This document shows positions 1-14,250 of a DNA stretch of 64,000 nt, piece by piece; the stretch's first letter is position 1, and each line of letters starts with the position of its first letter. Origin of the DNA: Heliopora coerulea. Taxonomy: Eukaryota; Cnidaria; Anthozoa; Scleralcyonacea; Helioporidae. The notes beneath the pieces were generated by a model, which had not been told where the DNA came from, did not search any database, and was given only the letters and a program-made list of their open reading frames with translations. The translations under genes were made by a program, and so were the position numbers. The stretch lies in assembly GCA_030142905.1 (NCBI GenBank), contig JASJOG010000113.1, positions 575,501 through 639,500 on the forward strand, in the 5' to 3' direction.

Positions 1-1813
1 TTTCCAACTTTCGAAATAAGCGGCCACTATGAAAGTTTCTTGCACAGAACGTAGTTTTTCAGTGATTTCAGTGGTTTTTGAGCGAAATTACGTTGAGAAT
101 TTTAGGTGTAAAAATTTGACCAAAAAGCAAAGGGGTTAACCTTTGGTTTCAGACGACTTTTCGACCAATTTCCAACTTTCTAAATAAGCGCCAAATACAA
201 AAGTTTATTGCATAGAACGTAGTTTTTCAGTGATTTCAGTGGTTTTTGAGCGAAATTACGTTGAGAATTTTAGATATAAAAATTTGACCAAAAAGCAAAG
301 GGGTTAACCTTTGGTTTTTGACGACTTTTCGACCAATTTTCAACTTTCGAAATAAGCGTCCAATATGAAAGTTTATTGCATAGAACGTAGTTTTCCAGCG
401 ATTTCAGTGGTTTTTGAGCGAAATTACTTCGAGAATTTTAGGTGTAAAAATTTGACCAAAAAGCAAAGGGGTTAACCTTTGGTTTTTGACGATTTTTCGA
501 CCAATTTCCAACTTTCGAAATAAGCGACCAATATGAAAGTTTATTGCATAGAACGTAGTTTTTCAGTGATTTCAGTGGTTTTTGAGCGAAATTACGTTGA
601 GAATTTTAGGTGTAAAAATTTGAAGAAAAAGCAAAGGGGTTAACTTTTGGTTTTTGACGATTTTTCGACCAATTTCCAACTTTCGAAATAAGCGACCAAT
701 ATGAAAGTTTATTGCATAGAACGTAGTTTTTCAGTGATTTCAGTGGTTTTTGAGCGAAATTACGTTGAGAATTTTAGGTGTAAAAATTTGACCAAAAAGC
801 AAAGGGGTTAAGCTCTGGTTTTTGACGATTTTTCGACCAATTTCCAACTTTCGAAATAAGCGACCAATATGAAAGTTTATTGCATAGAACGTAGTTTTTC
901 AGTGATTTCAGTGGTTTTTGAGCGAAATTACTTCGAGAATTTTAGGTTGAAAAATTTGACCAAACAGCAAAGGAGTTAACCTTTGGTTTTTGACGATTTT
1001 TCGAACAATTTCCAACTTTCGAAATAAGCGCCCAATATGAAAGTTTATTGCATAGAACGTAGTTTTTCAGTGATTTCAGTGGTTTTTGAGCGAAATTACG
1101 TTGAGAATTTTAGGTGTAAAAATTTGAAGAAAAAGCAAAGGGGTTAACTTTTGGTTTTTGACGATTTTTCGACCAATTTCCAACTTTCTAAATAAGCGCC
1201 AAATACAAAAGTTTATTGCATAGAACGTAGTTTTTCAGTGATTTCAGTGGTTTTTGAGGGAAATTACGTTGAAAATTTTAGCTGTAAAAATTTGACCTAA
1301 AAGCAAAGGGGTTAACCTTTGGTTTTTGACGATTTTTCGACCAATTTCCAACTTTCGAAATAAGCGCCAAATACGATCGTCTATTGCATAGAACGTAGTT
1401 TTTCAGTGATTTCAGTGGTTTTTGAGCGAAATTACGTTGAGAATTTTAGGTGTAAAAATTTGAAGAAAAAGCAAAGGGGTTAACCTTTGGTTTTTGACAA
1501 TTTTTCGACCAATTTCCAACTTTCGAAATAAGCGCCAAATACGATCGTCTATTGCATAGAACGTAGTTTTTCAGTGATTTCAGTGGTTTTTGAGCGAAAT
1601 TACGTTGAGAATTTTAGGTGTAAAAATTTGTCCAAAAAGCAAAGGGGTTAACTTTTGGTTTTTGACGATTTTTCGACCAATTTCCAACTTTCGAAATAAG
1701 CGCCAAATACAAACGTTTATTGCATAGAACGTAGTTTTTCAGTGATTTCAGTGGTTTTTGAGCGAAATTACGTTGAGAATTTTAGCTGTAAAAATTTGAC
1801 CAAAAAGCAAAGG

Positions 1814-4800
1814 GGTTAAGCTCTGGTTTTTGACGATTTTTCGACCAATTTCCAACTTTCGAAATAAGCGACCAATATGAAAGTTTATTGCATAGAACGT
1901 AGTTTTTCAGTGATTTCAGTGGTTTTTGAGCGAAATTACTTCGAGAATTTTAGGTTGAAAAATTTGACAAAACAGCAAAGGAGTTAACCTTTGGTTTTTG
2001 ACGATTTTTCGAACAATTTCCAACTTTCGAAATAAGCGCCCAATATGAAAGTTTATTGCATAGAACGTAGTTTTTCAGTGATTTCAGTGGTTTTTGAGCG
2101 AAATTACGTTGAGAATTTTAGGTGTAAAAATTTGAAGAAAAAGCAAAGGGGTTAACTTTTGGTTTTTGACGATTTTTCGACCAATTTCCAACTTTCTAAA
2201 TAAGCGCCAAATACAAAAGTTTATTGCATAGAACGTAGTTTTTCAGTGATTTCAGTGCTTTTTGAGGGAAATTACGTTGAAAATTTTAGCTGTAAAAATT
2301 TGACCTAAAAGCAAAGGGGTTAACCTTTGGTTTTTGACGATTTTTCGACCAATTTCCAACTTTCGAAATAAGCGCCCACTATGAAAGTTTATTGCACAGA
2401 ACGTAGTTTTTCAGTGATTTCAGTGGTTTTTGAGCGAAATTACGTTGAGAATTTTAGGTGTAAAAATTTGAAGAAAAAGCAAAGGGGTTAACCTTTGGTT
2501 TTTGACAATTTTTCGACCAATTTCCAACTTTCGAAATAAGCGCCAAATACGATCGTCTATTGCATAGAACGTAGTTTTTCAGTGATTTCAGTGGTTTTTG
2601 AGCGAAATTACGTTGAGAATTTTAGATGTAAAAAATTGACCAAAAAGCAAAGGGGTTAACCTTTGGTTTTTGACGACTTTTCGACCAATTTTCAACTTTC
2701 GAAATAAGCGTCCAATATGAAAGTTTATTGCATAGAACGTAGTTTTTCAGTGATTTCAGTGCTTTTTGAGGGAAATTACGTTGAAAATTTTAGGTGTAAA
2801 AATTTGACCAAAACGCAAAGGGGTTAACCTTTGGTTTTTGACAATTTTTCCAACAATTTCCAACTTTCGAAATAAGCGCCAAATACGATCGTCTATTGCA
2901 TAGAACGTAGTTTTTCAGTGATTTCAGTGGTTTTTGAGCGAAATTACGTTGAGAATTTTAGGTGTAAAAATTTGACCAAAAAGCAAAGGGGTTAACCTTT
3001 GGTTTCAGACGACTTTTCGACCAATTTCCAACTTTCGAAATAAGCGCCCAATATGAAAGTTTATTGCATAGAACGTAGTTTTTCAGTGATTTCAGTGGTT
3101 TTTGAGCGAAATTACGTTGAGAATTTTAGGTGTAAAAATTTGACCAAAACGCAAAGGGGTTAACCTTTGGTTTTTGACGATTTTTCGACCAATTTCCAAC
3201 TTTCGAAATAAGCGACCAATATGAAAGTTTATTGCATAGAACGTAGTTTTTCAGTGATTTCAGTGGTTTTTGAGCGAAATTACGTTGAGAATTTTAGGTG
3301 TAAAAATTTGAAGAAAAAGCAAAGGGGTTAACCTTTGGTTTTTGACAATTTTTCGACCAATTTCCAACTTTCGAAATAAGCGCCAAATACGATCGTCTAT
3401 TGCATAGAACGTAGTTTTTCAGTGATTTCAGTGGTTTTTGAGCGAAATTACGTTGAGAATTTTAGGTGTAAAAATTTGACCAAAAAGCAAAGGGGTTAAC
3501 TTTTGGTTTTTGACGATTTTTCGACCAATTTCCAACTTTCGAAATAAGCGCCAAATACAAACGTTTATTGCATAGAACGTAGTTTTTCAGTGATTTCAGT
3601 GGTTTTTGAGCGAAATTACGTTGAGAATTTTAGGTGTAAAAATTTGACCAAAAAGCAAAGGGGTTAAGCTCTGGTTTTTGACGATTTTTCGACCAATTAC
3701 AACTTTCGAAATAAGCGACCAATATGAAAGTTTATTGCATAGAACGTAGTTTTTCAGTGATTTCAGTGGTTTTTGAGCGAAATTACTTCGAGAATTTTAG
3801 GTTGAAAAATTTGACCAAACAGCAAAGGAGTTAAACTTTGGTTTTTGACGATTTTTCGAACAATTTCCAACTTTCGAAATAAGCGCCCAATATGAAAGTT
3901 TATTGCATAGAACGTAGTTTTTCAGTGATTTCAGTGGTTTTTGAGCGAAATTACGTTGAGAATTTTAGGTGTAAAAATTTGAAGAAAAAGCAAAGGGGTT
4001 AACTTTTGGTTTTTGACGATTTTTCGACCAATTTCCAACTTTCTAAATAAGCGCCAAATACAAAAGTTTATTGCATAGAACGTAGTTTTTCAGTGATTTC
4101 AGTGGTTTTTGAGGGAAATTACGTTGAAAATTTTAGCTGTAAAAATTTGACCTAAAAGCAAAGGGGTTAACCTTTGGTTTTTGACGATTTTTCGACCAAT
4201 TTCCAACTTTCGAAATAAGCGCCAAATACGATCGTCTATTGCATAGAACGTAGTTTTTCAGTGATTTCAGTGGTTTTTGAGCGAAATTACGTTGAGAATT
4301 TTAGGTGTAAAAATTTGAAGAAAAAGCAAAGGGGTTAACCTTTGGTTTTTGACAATTTTTCGACCAATTTCCAACTTTCGAAATAAGCGCCAAATACGAT
4401 CGTCTATTGCATAGAACGTAGTTTTTCAGTGATTTCAGTGGTTTTTGAGCGAAATTACGTTGAGAATTTTAGGTGTAAAAATTTGACCAAAAAGCAAAGG
4501 GGTTAACCTTTGGTTTTTGACGATTTTTCGACCAATTTCCAACTTTCGAAATAAGCGACCAATATGAAAGTTTATTGCATAGAACGTAGTTTTTCAGTGA
4601 TTTCAGTGGTTTTTGAGCGAAATTACTTCGAGAATTTTAGGTGTAAAAATTTGACCAAAAAGCAAAGGGGTTAACCTTTGGTTTTTGACGATTTTTCGAA
4701 CAATTTCCAACTTTCGAAATAAGCGCCCAATATGAAAGTTTATTGCATAGAACGTAGTTTTTCAGTGATTTCAGTGGTTTTTGAGCGAAATTACGTTGAG

Positions 4801-7800
4801 AATTTTAGGTGTAAAAATTTGACCAAAAAGCAAAGGGGTTAACCTTTGGTTTTTGACGATTTTTCGACCAATTTCCAACTTTCGAAATAAGCGCCAAATA
4901 CAAAAGTTTATTGCATAGAACGTAGTTTTTCAGTGATTTCAGTGGTTTTTGAGCGAAATTACGTTGAAAATTTTAGGTGTAAAAATTTGACCTAAAAGCA
5001 AAGGGGTTAACCTTTGGTTTTTGACGATTTTTCGACCAATTTCCAACTTTCGAAATAAGCGCCCACTATGAAAGTTTATTGCATAGAACGTAGTTTTTCA
5101 GTGATTTCAGTGGTTTTTGAGCGAAATTACGTTGAGAATTTTAGGTGTAAAAATTTGACCAAAAAGCAAAGGGGTTAACCTTTGGTTTTTGACAATTTTT
5201 CGACCAATTTCCAACTTTCGAAATAAGCGCCAAATACGATCGTCTATTGCATAGAACGTAGTTTTTCAGTGATTTCAGTGGTTTTTGAGCGAAATTACGT
5301 TGAGAATTTTAGGTGTAAAAATTTGACCAAAAAGCAAAGGGGTTAAGCTCTGGTTTTTGACGATTTTTCGACCAATTTCCAACTTTCGAAATAAGCGACC
5401 AATATGAAAGTTTATTGCATAGAACGTAGTTTTTCAGTGATTTCAGTGGTTTTTGAGCGAAATTACTTCGAGAATTTTAGGTTGAAAAATTTGACAAAAC
5501 AGCAAAGGAGTTAACCTTTGGTTTTTGACGATTTTTCGAACAATTTCCAACTTTCGAAATAAGCGCCCAATATGAAAGTTTATTGCATAGAACGTAGTTT
5601 TTCAGTGATTTCAGTGGTTTTTGAGCGAAATTACGTTGAGAATTTTAGGTGTAAAAATTTGAAGAAAAAGCAAAGGGGTTAACTTTTGGTTTTTGACGAT
5701 TTTTCGACCAATTTCCAACTTTCTAAATAAGCGCCAAATACAAAAGTTTATTGCATAGAACGTAGTTTTTCAGTGATTTCAGTGCTTTTTGAGGGAAATT
5801 ACGTTGAAAATTTTAGGTGTAAAAATTTGACCTAAAAGCAAAGGGGTTAACCTTTGGTTTTTGACGATTTTTCGACCAATTTCCAACTTTCGAAATAAGC
5901 GCCCACTATGAAAGTTTATTGCACAGAACGTAGTTTTTCAGTGATTTCAGTGGTTTTTGAGCGAAATTACGTTGAGAATTTTAGGTGTAAAAATTTGAAG
6001 AAAAAGCAAAGGGGTTAACCTTTGGTTTTTGACAATTTTTCGACCAATTTCCAACTTTCGAAATAAGCGCCAAATACGATCGTCTATTGCATAGAACGTA
6101 GTTTTTCAGTGATTTCAGTGGTTTTTGAGCGAAATTACGTTGAGAATTTTAGATGTAAAAAATTGACCAAAAAGCAAAGGGGTTAACCTTTGGTTTTTGA
6201 CGACTTTTCGACCAATTTTCAACTTTCGAAATAAGCGTCCAATATGAAAGTTTATTGCATAGAACGTAGTTTTTCAGTGATTTCAGTGCTTTTTGAGGGA
6301 AATTACGTTGAAAATTTTAGGTGTAAAAATTTGACCAAAACGCAAAGGGGTTAACCTTTGGTTTTTGACAATTTTTCCAACAATTTCCAACTTTCGAAAT
6401 AAGCGCCAAATACGATCGTCTATTGCATAGAACGTAGTTTTTCAGTGATTTCAGTGGTTTTTGAGCGAAATTACGTTGAGAATTTTAGGTGTAAAAATTT
6501 GACCAAAAAGCAAAGGGGTTAACCTTTGGTTTCAGACGACTTTTCGACCAATTTCCAACTTTCGAAATAAGCGCCCAATATGAAAGTTTATTGCATAGAA
6601 CGTAGTTTTTCAGTGATTTCAGTGGTTTTTGAGCGAAATTACGTTGAGAATTTTAGGTGTAAAAATTTGACCAAAACGCAAAGGGGTTAACCTTTGGTTT
6701 TTGACGATTTTTCGACCAATTTCCAACTTTCGAAATAAGCGACCAATATGAAAGTTTATTGCATAGAACGTAGTTTTTCAGTGATTTCAGTGGTTTTTGA
6801 GCGAAATTACGTTGAGAATTTTAGGTGTAAAAATTTGAAGAAAAAGCAAAGGGGTTAACCTTTGGTTTTTGACAATTTTTCGACCAATTTCCAACTTTCG
6901 AAATAAGCGCCAAATACGATCGTCTATTGCATAGAACGTAGTTTTTCAGTGATTTCAGTGGTTTTTGAGCGAAATTACGTTGAGAATTTTAGGTGTAAAA
7001 ATTTGACCAAAAAGCAAAGGGGTTAACTTTTGGTTTTTGACGATTTTTCGACCAATTTCCAACTTTCGAAATAAGCGCCAAATACAAACGTTTATTGCAT
7101 AGAACGTAGTTTTTCAGTGATTTCAGTGGTTTTTGAGCGAAATTACGTTGAGAATTTTAGGTGTAAAAATTTGACCAAAAAGCAAAGGGGTTAAGCTCTG
7201 GTTTTTGACGATTTTTCGACCAATTACAACTTTCGAAATAAGCGACCAATATGAAAGTTTATTGCATAGAACGTAGTTTTTCAGTGATTTCAGTGGTTTT
7301 TGAGCGAAATTACTTCGAGAATTTTAGGTTGAAAAATTTGACCAAACAGCAAAGGAGTTAACCTTTGGTTTTTGACGATTTTTCGACCAATTTCCAACTT
7401 TCGAAATAAGCGCCCAATATGAAAGTTTATTGCATAGAACGTAGTTTTTCAGTGATTTCAGTGGTTTTTGAGCGAAATTACGTTGAGAATTTTAGGTGTA
7501 AAAATTTGAAGAAAAAGCAAAGGGGTTAACTTTTGGTTTTTGACGATTTTTCGACCAATTTCCAACTTTCTAAATAAGCACCAAATACAAAAGTTTATTG
7601 CATAGAACGTAGTTTTTCAGTGATTTCAGTGGTTTTTGAGGGAAATTACGTTGAAAATTTTAGCTGTAAAAATTTGACCTAAAAGCAAAGGGGTTAACCT
7701 TTGGTTTTTGACGATTTTTCGACCAATTTCCAACTTTCGAAATAAGCGCCAAATACGATCGTCTATTGCATAGAACGTAGTTTTTCAGTGATTTCAGTGG

Positions 7801-9230
7801 TTTTTGAGCGAAATTACGTTGAGAATTTTAGGTGTAAAAATTTGAAGAAAAAGCAAAGGGGTTAACCTTTGGTTTTTGACGATTTTTCGACCAATTTCCA
7901 ACTTTCGAAATAAGCGCCAAATACGATCGTCTATTGCATAGAACGTAGTTTTTCAGTGATTTCAGTGGTTTTTGAGCGAAATTACGTTGAGAATTTTAGG
8001 TGTAAAAATTTGACCAAAAAGCAAAGGGGTTAAGCTCTGGTTTTTGACGATTTTTCGACCAATTTCCAACTTTCGAAATAAGCGACCAATATGAAAGTTT
8101 ATTGCATAGAACGTAGTTTTTCAGTGATTTCAGTGGTTTTTGAGCGAAATTACTTCGAGAATTTTAGGTTGAAAAATTTGACAAAACAGCAAAGGAGTTA
8201 ACCTTTGGTTTTTGACGATTTTTCGAACAATTTCCAACTTTCGAAATAAGCGCCCAATATGAAAGTTTATTGCATAGAACGTAGTTTTTCAGTGATTTCA
8301 GTGGTTTTTGAGCGAAATTACGTTGAGAATTTTAGGTGTAAAAATTTGAAGAAAAAGCAAAGGGGTTAACTTTTGGTTTTTGACGATTTTTCGACCAATT
8401 TCCAACTTTCTAAATAAGCGCCAAATACAAAAGTTTATTGCATAGAACGTAGTTTTTCAGTGATTTCAGTGCTTTTTGAGGGAAATTACGTTGAAAATTT
8501 TAGCTGTAAAAATTTGACCTAAAAGCAAAGGGGTTAACCTTTGGTTTTTGACGATTTTTCGACCAATTTCCAACTTTCGAAATAAGCGCCCACTATGAAA
8601 GTTTATTGCACAGAACGTAGTTTTTCAGTGATTTCAGTGGTTTTTGAGCGAAATTACGTTGAGAATTTTAGGTGTAAAAATTTGAAGAAAAAGCAAAGGG
8701 GTTAACCTTTGGTTTTTGACAATTTTTCGACCAATTTCCAACTTTCGAAATAAGCGCCAAATACGATCGTCTATTGCATAGAACGTAGTTTTTCAGTGAT
8801 TTCAGTGGTTTTTGAGCGAAATTACGTTGAGAATTTTAGATGTAAAAAATTGACCAAAAAGCAAAGGGGTTAACCTTTGGTTTTTGACGACTTTTCGACC
8901 AATTTTCAACTTTCGAAATAAGCGTCCAATATGAAAGTTTATTGCATAGAACGTAGTTTTTCAGTGATTTCAGTGCTTTTTGAGGGAAATTACGTTGAAA
9001 ATTTTAGGTGTAAAAATTTGACCAAAAAGCAAAGGGGTTAACCTTTGGTTTTTGACAATTTTTCCAACAATTTCCAACTTTCGAAATAAGCGCCAAATAC
9101 GATCGTCTATTGCATAGAACGTAGTTTTTCAGTGATTTCAGTGGTTTTTGAGCGAAATTACGTTGAGAATTTTAGGTGTAAAAATTTGACCAAAAAGCAA
9201 AGGGGTTAACCTTTGGTTTCAGACGACTTT
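1814..9230 (+). repeat. Higher-order repeat zone, 3,527-bp and 2,687-bp periods
   Basis: Marked monomer variants recur at fixed distances. GGTTAAGCTC lies at 1,814 and 5,341, and again at 3,662 and 7,189. GGTTTCAGAC lies at 3,001 and 6,528. A 1-bp-short monomer (CAATTACAAC) lies at 3,694 and 7,221. GACAAAACAGC lies at 1,966 and 5,493. All these gaps are 3,527 bp, which is 21 monomers minus one base. A second offset of 2,687 bp (16 monomers minus one) links 5,341 to 8,028, 5,493 to 8,180 and 6,528 to 9,215. The blocks therefore arose by multi-monomer duplication. Confidence 0.85.
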
Positions 9231-9537
9231 TCGACCAATTTCCAACTTTCGAAATAAGCGCCCAATATGAAAGTTTATTGCATAGAACGTAGTTTTTCAG
9301 TGATTTCAGTGGTTTTTGAGCGAAATTACGTTGAGAATTTTAGGTGTAAAAATTTGACCAAAACGCAAAGGGGTTAACCTTTGGTTTTTGACGATTTTTC
9401 GACCAATTTCCAACTTTCGAAATAAGCGACCAATATGAAAGTTTATTGCATAGAACGTAGTTTTTCAGTGATTTCAGTGGTTTTTGAGCGAAATTACGTT
9501 GAGAATTTTAGGTGTAAAAATTTGAAGAAAAAGCAAA

Positions 9538-12500
9538 GAGGTTAACCTTTGGTTTTTGACAATTTTTCCAACAATTTCCAACTTTCGAAATAAGAGCCAA
9601 ATACGAACGTTTATTGCATAGAACGTAGTTTTTCAGTGATTTCAGTGGTTTTTGAGCGAAATTACTTCAAGAATTTTAGGTGTAAAAATTTGACCAAAAA
9701 GCAAAGGGGTTAACCTTTGGTTTTTGACAATTTTTCCAACAATTTCCAACTTTCGAAATAAGCGCCAAATACGATCGTCTATTGCATAGAACGTAGTTTT
9801 TCAGTGATTTCAGTGGTTTTTGAGCGAAATTACGTTGAGAATTTTAGGTGTAAAAATTTGACCAAAAAGCAAAGGGGTTAACCTTTGGTTTTTGACGATT
9901 TTTCGACCAATTTCCAACTTTCGAAATAAGCGGCCACTATGAAAGTTTATTGCACAGAACGTAGTTTTTCAGTGATTTCAGTGGTTTTTGAGCGAAATTA
10001 CGTTGAGAATTTTAGGTGTAAAAATTTGACCAAAAAGCAAAGGGGTTAAGCTCTGGTTTTTGACGATTTTTCGACCAATTTCCAACTTTCGAAATAAGCG
10101 ACCAATATGAAAGTTTATTGCATAGAACGTAGTTTTTCAGTGATTTCAGTGGTTTTTGAGCGAAATTACTTCGAGAATTTTAGGTTGAAAAATTTGACCA
10201 AACAGCAAAGGAGTTAACCTTTGGTTTTTGACGATTTTTCGAACAATTTCCAACTTTCGAAATAAGCGCCCAATATGAAAGTTTATTGCATAGAACGTAG
10301 TTTTTCAGTGATTTCAGTGGTTTTTCAGCGAAATTACGTTGAAAATTTTAGGTGTAAAAATTTGACCAAAAAGCAAAGGGGTTAACCTTTGGTTTCAGAC
10401 GACTTTTCGACCAATTTCCAACTTTCGAAATAAGCGCCCACTATGAAATTTTATTGCACAGAACGTAGTTTTTCAGTGATTTCAGTGGTTTTTGAGCGAA
10501 ATTACGTTGAGAATTTTAGGTGTAAAAATTTGAAGAAAAAGCAAAGGGGTTAACCTTTGGTTTTTGACAATTTTTCGACCAATTTCCAACTTTCGAAATA
10601 AGCGCCAAATACGATCGTCTATTGCATAGAACGTAGTTTTTCAGTGATTTCAGTGGTTTTTGAGCGAAATTACGTTGAGAATTTTAGATGTAAAAAATTG
10701 ACCAAAAAGCAAAGGGGTTAACCTTTGGTTTTTGACGACTTTTCGACCAATTTTCAACTTTCGAAATAAGCGTCCAATATGAAAGTTTATTGCATAGAAC
10801 GTAGTTTTTCAGTGATTTCAGTGCTTTTTGAGGGAAATTACGTTGAAAATTTTAGGTGTAAAAATTTGACCAAAACGCAAAGGGGTTAACCTTTGGTTTT
10901 TGACAATTTTTCCAACAATTTCCAACTTTCGAAATAAGCGCCAAATACGATCGTCTATTGCATAGAACGTAGTTTTTCAGTGATTTCAGTGGTTTTTGAG
11001 CGAAATTACGTTGAGAATTTTAGGTGTAAAAATTTGACCAAAAAGCAAAGGGGTTAACCTTTGGTTTCAGACGACTTTTCGACCAATTTCCAACTTTCGA
11101 AATAAGCGCCCAATATGAAAGTTTATTGCATAGAACGTAGTTTTTCAGTGATTTCAGTGGTTTTTGAGCGAAATTACGTTGAGAATTTTAGGTGTAAAAA
11201 TTTGACCAAAACGCAAAGGGGTTAACCTTTGGTTTTTGACGATTTTTCGACCAATTTCCAACTTTCGAAATAAGCGACCAATATGAAAGTTTATTGCATA
11301 GAACGTAGTTTTTCAGTGATTTCAGTGGTTTTTGAGCGAAATTACGTTGAGAATTTTAGGTGTAAAAATTTGACCAAAAAGCAAAGGGGTTAACTTTTGG
11401 TTTTTGACGATTTTTCGACCAATTTCCAACTTTCGAAATAAGCGCCAAATACAAACGTTTATTGCATAGAACGTAGTTTTTCAGTGATTTCAGTGGTTTT
11501 TGAGCGAAATTACGTTGAGAATTTTAGGTGTAAAAATTTGACCAAAAAGCAAAGGGGTTAACCTTTGGTTTTTGACGAATTTTTCCAACAATTTCCAACT
11601 TTCGAAATAAGCGCCAAATACGATCGTCTATTGCATAGAACGTAGTTTTTCAGTGATTTCAGTGGTTTTTGAGCGAAATTACGTTGAGAATTTTAGGTGT
11701 AAAAATTTGACCAAAAAGCAAAGGGGTTAACCTTTGGTTTTTGACGATTTTTCGACCAATTTCCAACTTTCGAAATAAGCGACCAATATGAAAGTTTATT
11801 GCATAGAACGTAGTTTTTCAGTGATTTCAGTGGTTTTTGAGCGAAATTACGTTGAGAATTTTAGGTGTAAAAATTTGAAGAAAAAGCAAAGAGGTTAACC
11901 TTTGGTTTTTGACAATTTTTCCAACAATTTCCAACTTTCGAAATAAGAGCCAAATACGAACGTTTATTGCATAGAACGTAGTTTTTCAGTGATTTCAGTG
12001 GTTTTTGAGCGAAATTACTTCAAGAATTTTAGGTGTAAAAATTTGACCAAAAAGCAAAGGGGTTAACCTTTGGTTTTTGACAATTTTTCCAACAATTTCC
12101 AACTTTCGAAATAAGCGCCAAATACGATCGTCTATTGCATAGAACGTAGTTTTTCAGTGATTTCAGTGGTTTTTGAGCGAAATTACGTTGAGAATTTTAG
12201 GTGTAAAAATTTGACCAAAAAGCAAAGGGGTTAACCTTTGGTTTTTGACGATTTTTCGACCAATTTCCAACTTTCGAAATAAGCGGCCACTATGAAAGTT
12301 TATTGCACAGAACGTAGTTTTTCAGTGATTTCAGTGGTTTTTGAGCGAAATTACGTTGAGAATTTTAGGTGTAAAAATTTGACCAAAAAGCAAAGGGGTT
12401 AAGCTCTGGTTTTTGACGATTTTTCGACCAATTTCCAACTTTCGAAATAAGCGACCAATATGAAAGTTTATTGCATAGAACGTAGTTTTTCAGTGATTTC

Positions 12501-14250
12501 AGTGGTTTTTGAGCGAAATTACTTCGAGAATTTTAGGTTGAAAAATTTGACCAAACAGCAAAGGAGTTAACCTTTGGTTTTTGACGATTTTTCGAACAAT
12601 TTCCAACTTTCGAAATAAGCGCCCAATATGAAAGTTTATTGCATAGAACGTAGTTTTTCAGTGATTTCAGTGGTTTTTCAGCGAAATTACGTTGAAAATT
12701 TTAGGTGTAAAAATTTGACCAAAAAGCAAAGGGGTTAACCTTTGGTTTCAGACGACTTTTCGACCAATTTCCAACTTTCGAAATAAGCGCCCACTATGAA
12801 AGTTTATTGCACAGAACGTAGTTTTTCAGTGATTTCAGTGGTTTTTGAGCGAAATTACGTTGAGAATTTTAGGTGTAAAAATTTGAAGAAAAAGCAAAGG
12901 GGTTAACCTTTGGTTTTTGACAATTTTTCGACCAATTTCCAACTTTCGAAATAAGCGCCAAATACGATCGTCTATTGCATAGAACGTAGTTTTTCAGTGA
13001 TTTCAGTGGTTTTTGAGCGAAATTACGTTGAGAATTTTAGATGTAAAAAATTGACCAAAAAGCAAAGGGGTTAACCTTTGGTTTTTGACGACTTTTCGAC
13101 CAATTTTCAACTTTCGAAATAAGCGTCCAATATGAAAGTTTATTGCATAGAACGTAGTTTTTCAGTGATTTCAGTGCTTTTTGAGGGAAATTACGTTGAA
13201 AATTTTAGGTGTAAAAATTTGACCAAAAAGCAAAGGGGTTAACCTTTGGTTTTTGACAATTTTTCCAACAATTTCCAACTTTCGAAATAAGCGCCAAATA
13301 CGATCGTCTATTGCATAGAACGTAGTTTTTCAGTGATTTCAGTGGTTTTTGAGCGAAATTACGTTGAGAATTTTAGGTGTAAAAATTTGACCAAAAAGCA
13401 AAGGGGTTAACCTTTGGTTTCAGACGACTTTTCGACCAATTTCCAACTTTCGAAATAAGCGCCCAATATGAAAGTTTATTGCATAGAACGTAGTTTTTCA
13501 GTGATTTCAGTGGTTTTTGAGCGAAATTACGTTGAGAATTTTAGGTGTAAAAATTTGACCAAAACGCAAAGGGGTTAACCTTTGGTTTTTGACGATTTTT
13601 CGACCAATTTCCAACTTTCGAAATAAGCGCCAAATACAAACGTTTATTGCATAGAACGTAGTTTTTCAGTGATTTCAGTGGTTTTTGAGCGAAATTACGT
13701 TGAGAATTTTAGGTGTAAAAATTTGACCAAAAAGCAAAGGGGTTAAGCTCTGGTTTTTGACGATTTTTCGACCAATTTCCAACTTTCGAAATAAGCGACC
13801 AATATGAAAGTTTATTGCATAGAACGTAGTTTTTCAGTGATTTCAGTGGTTTTTGAGCGAAATTACTTCGAGAATTTTAGGTTGAAAAATTTGACCAAAC
13901 AGCAAAGGAGTTAACCTTTGGTTTTTGACGATTTTTCGAACAATTTCCAACTTTCGAAATAAGCGCCCAATATGAAAGTTTATTGCATAGAACGTAGTTT
14001 TTCAGTGATTTCAGTGGTTTTTGAGCGAAATTACGTTGAGAATTTTAGGTGTAAAAATTTGAAGAAAAAGCAAAGGGGTTAACTTTTGGTTTTTGACGAT
14101 TTTTCGACCAATTTCCAACTTTCTAAATAAGCGCCAAATACAAAAGTTTATTGCATAGAACGTAGTTTTTCAGTGATTTCAGTGGTTTTTGAGGGAAATT
14201 ACGTTGAAAATTTTAGGTGTAAAAATTTGACCTAAAAGCAAAGGGGTTAA
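9538..14250 (+). repeat. Higher-order repeat zone, 2,353-bp period
   Basis: Variant monomers repeat at 2,353 bp. GAGGTTAACC lies at 9,538 and 11,891, GGTTAAGCTC at 10,044 and 12,397, and GGTTTCAGAC at 10,391 and 12,744 and at 11,063 and 13,416. The period is 14 monomers plus one base. The extra base is visible near 11,578, where one monomer has an added A. The end points of the block are approximate. Confidence 0.8.
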
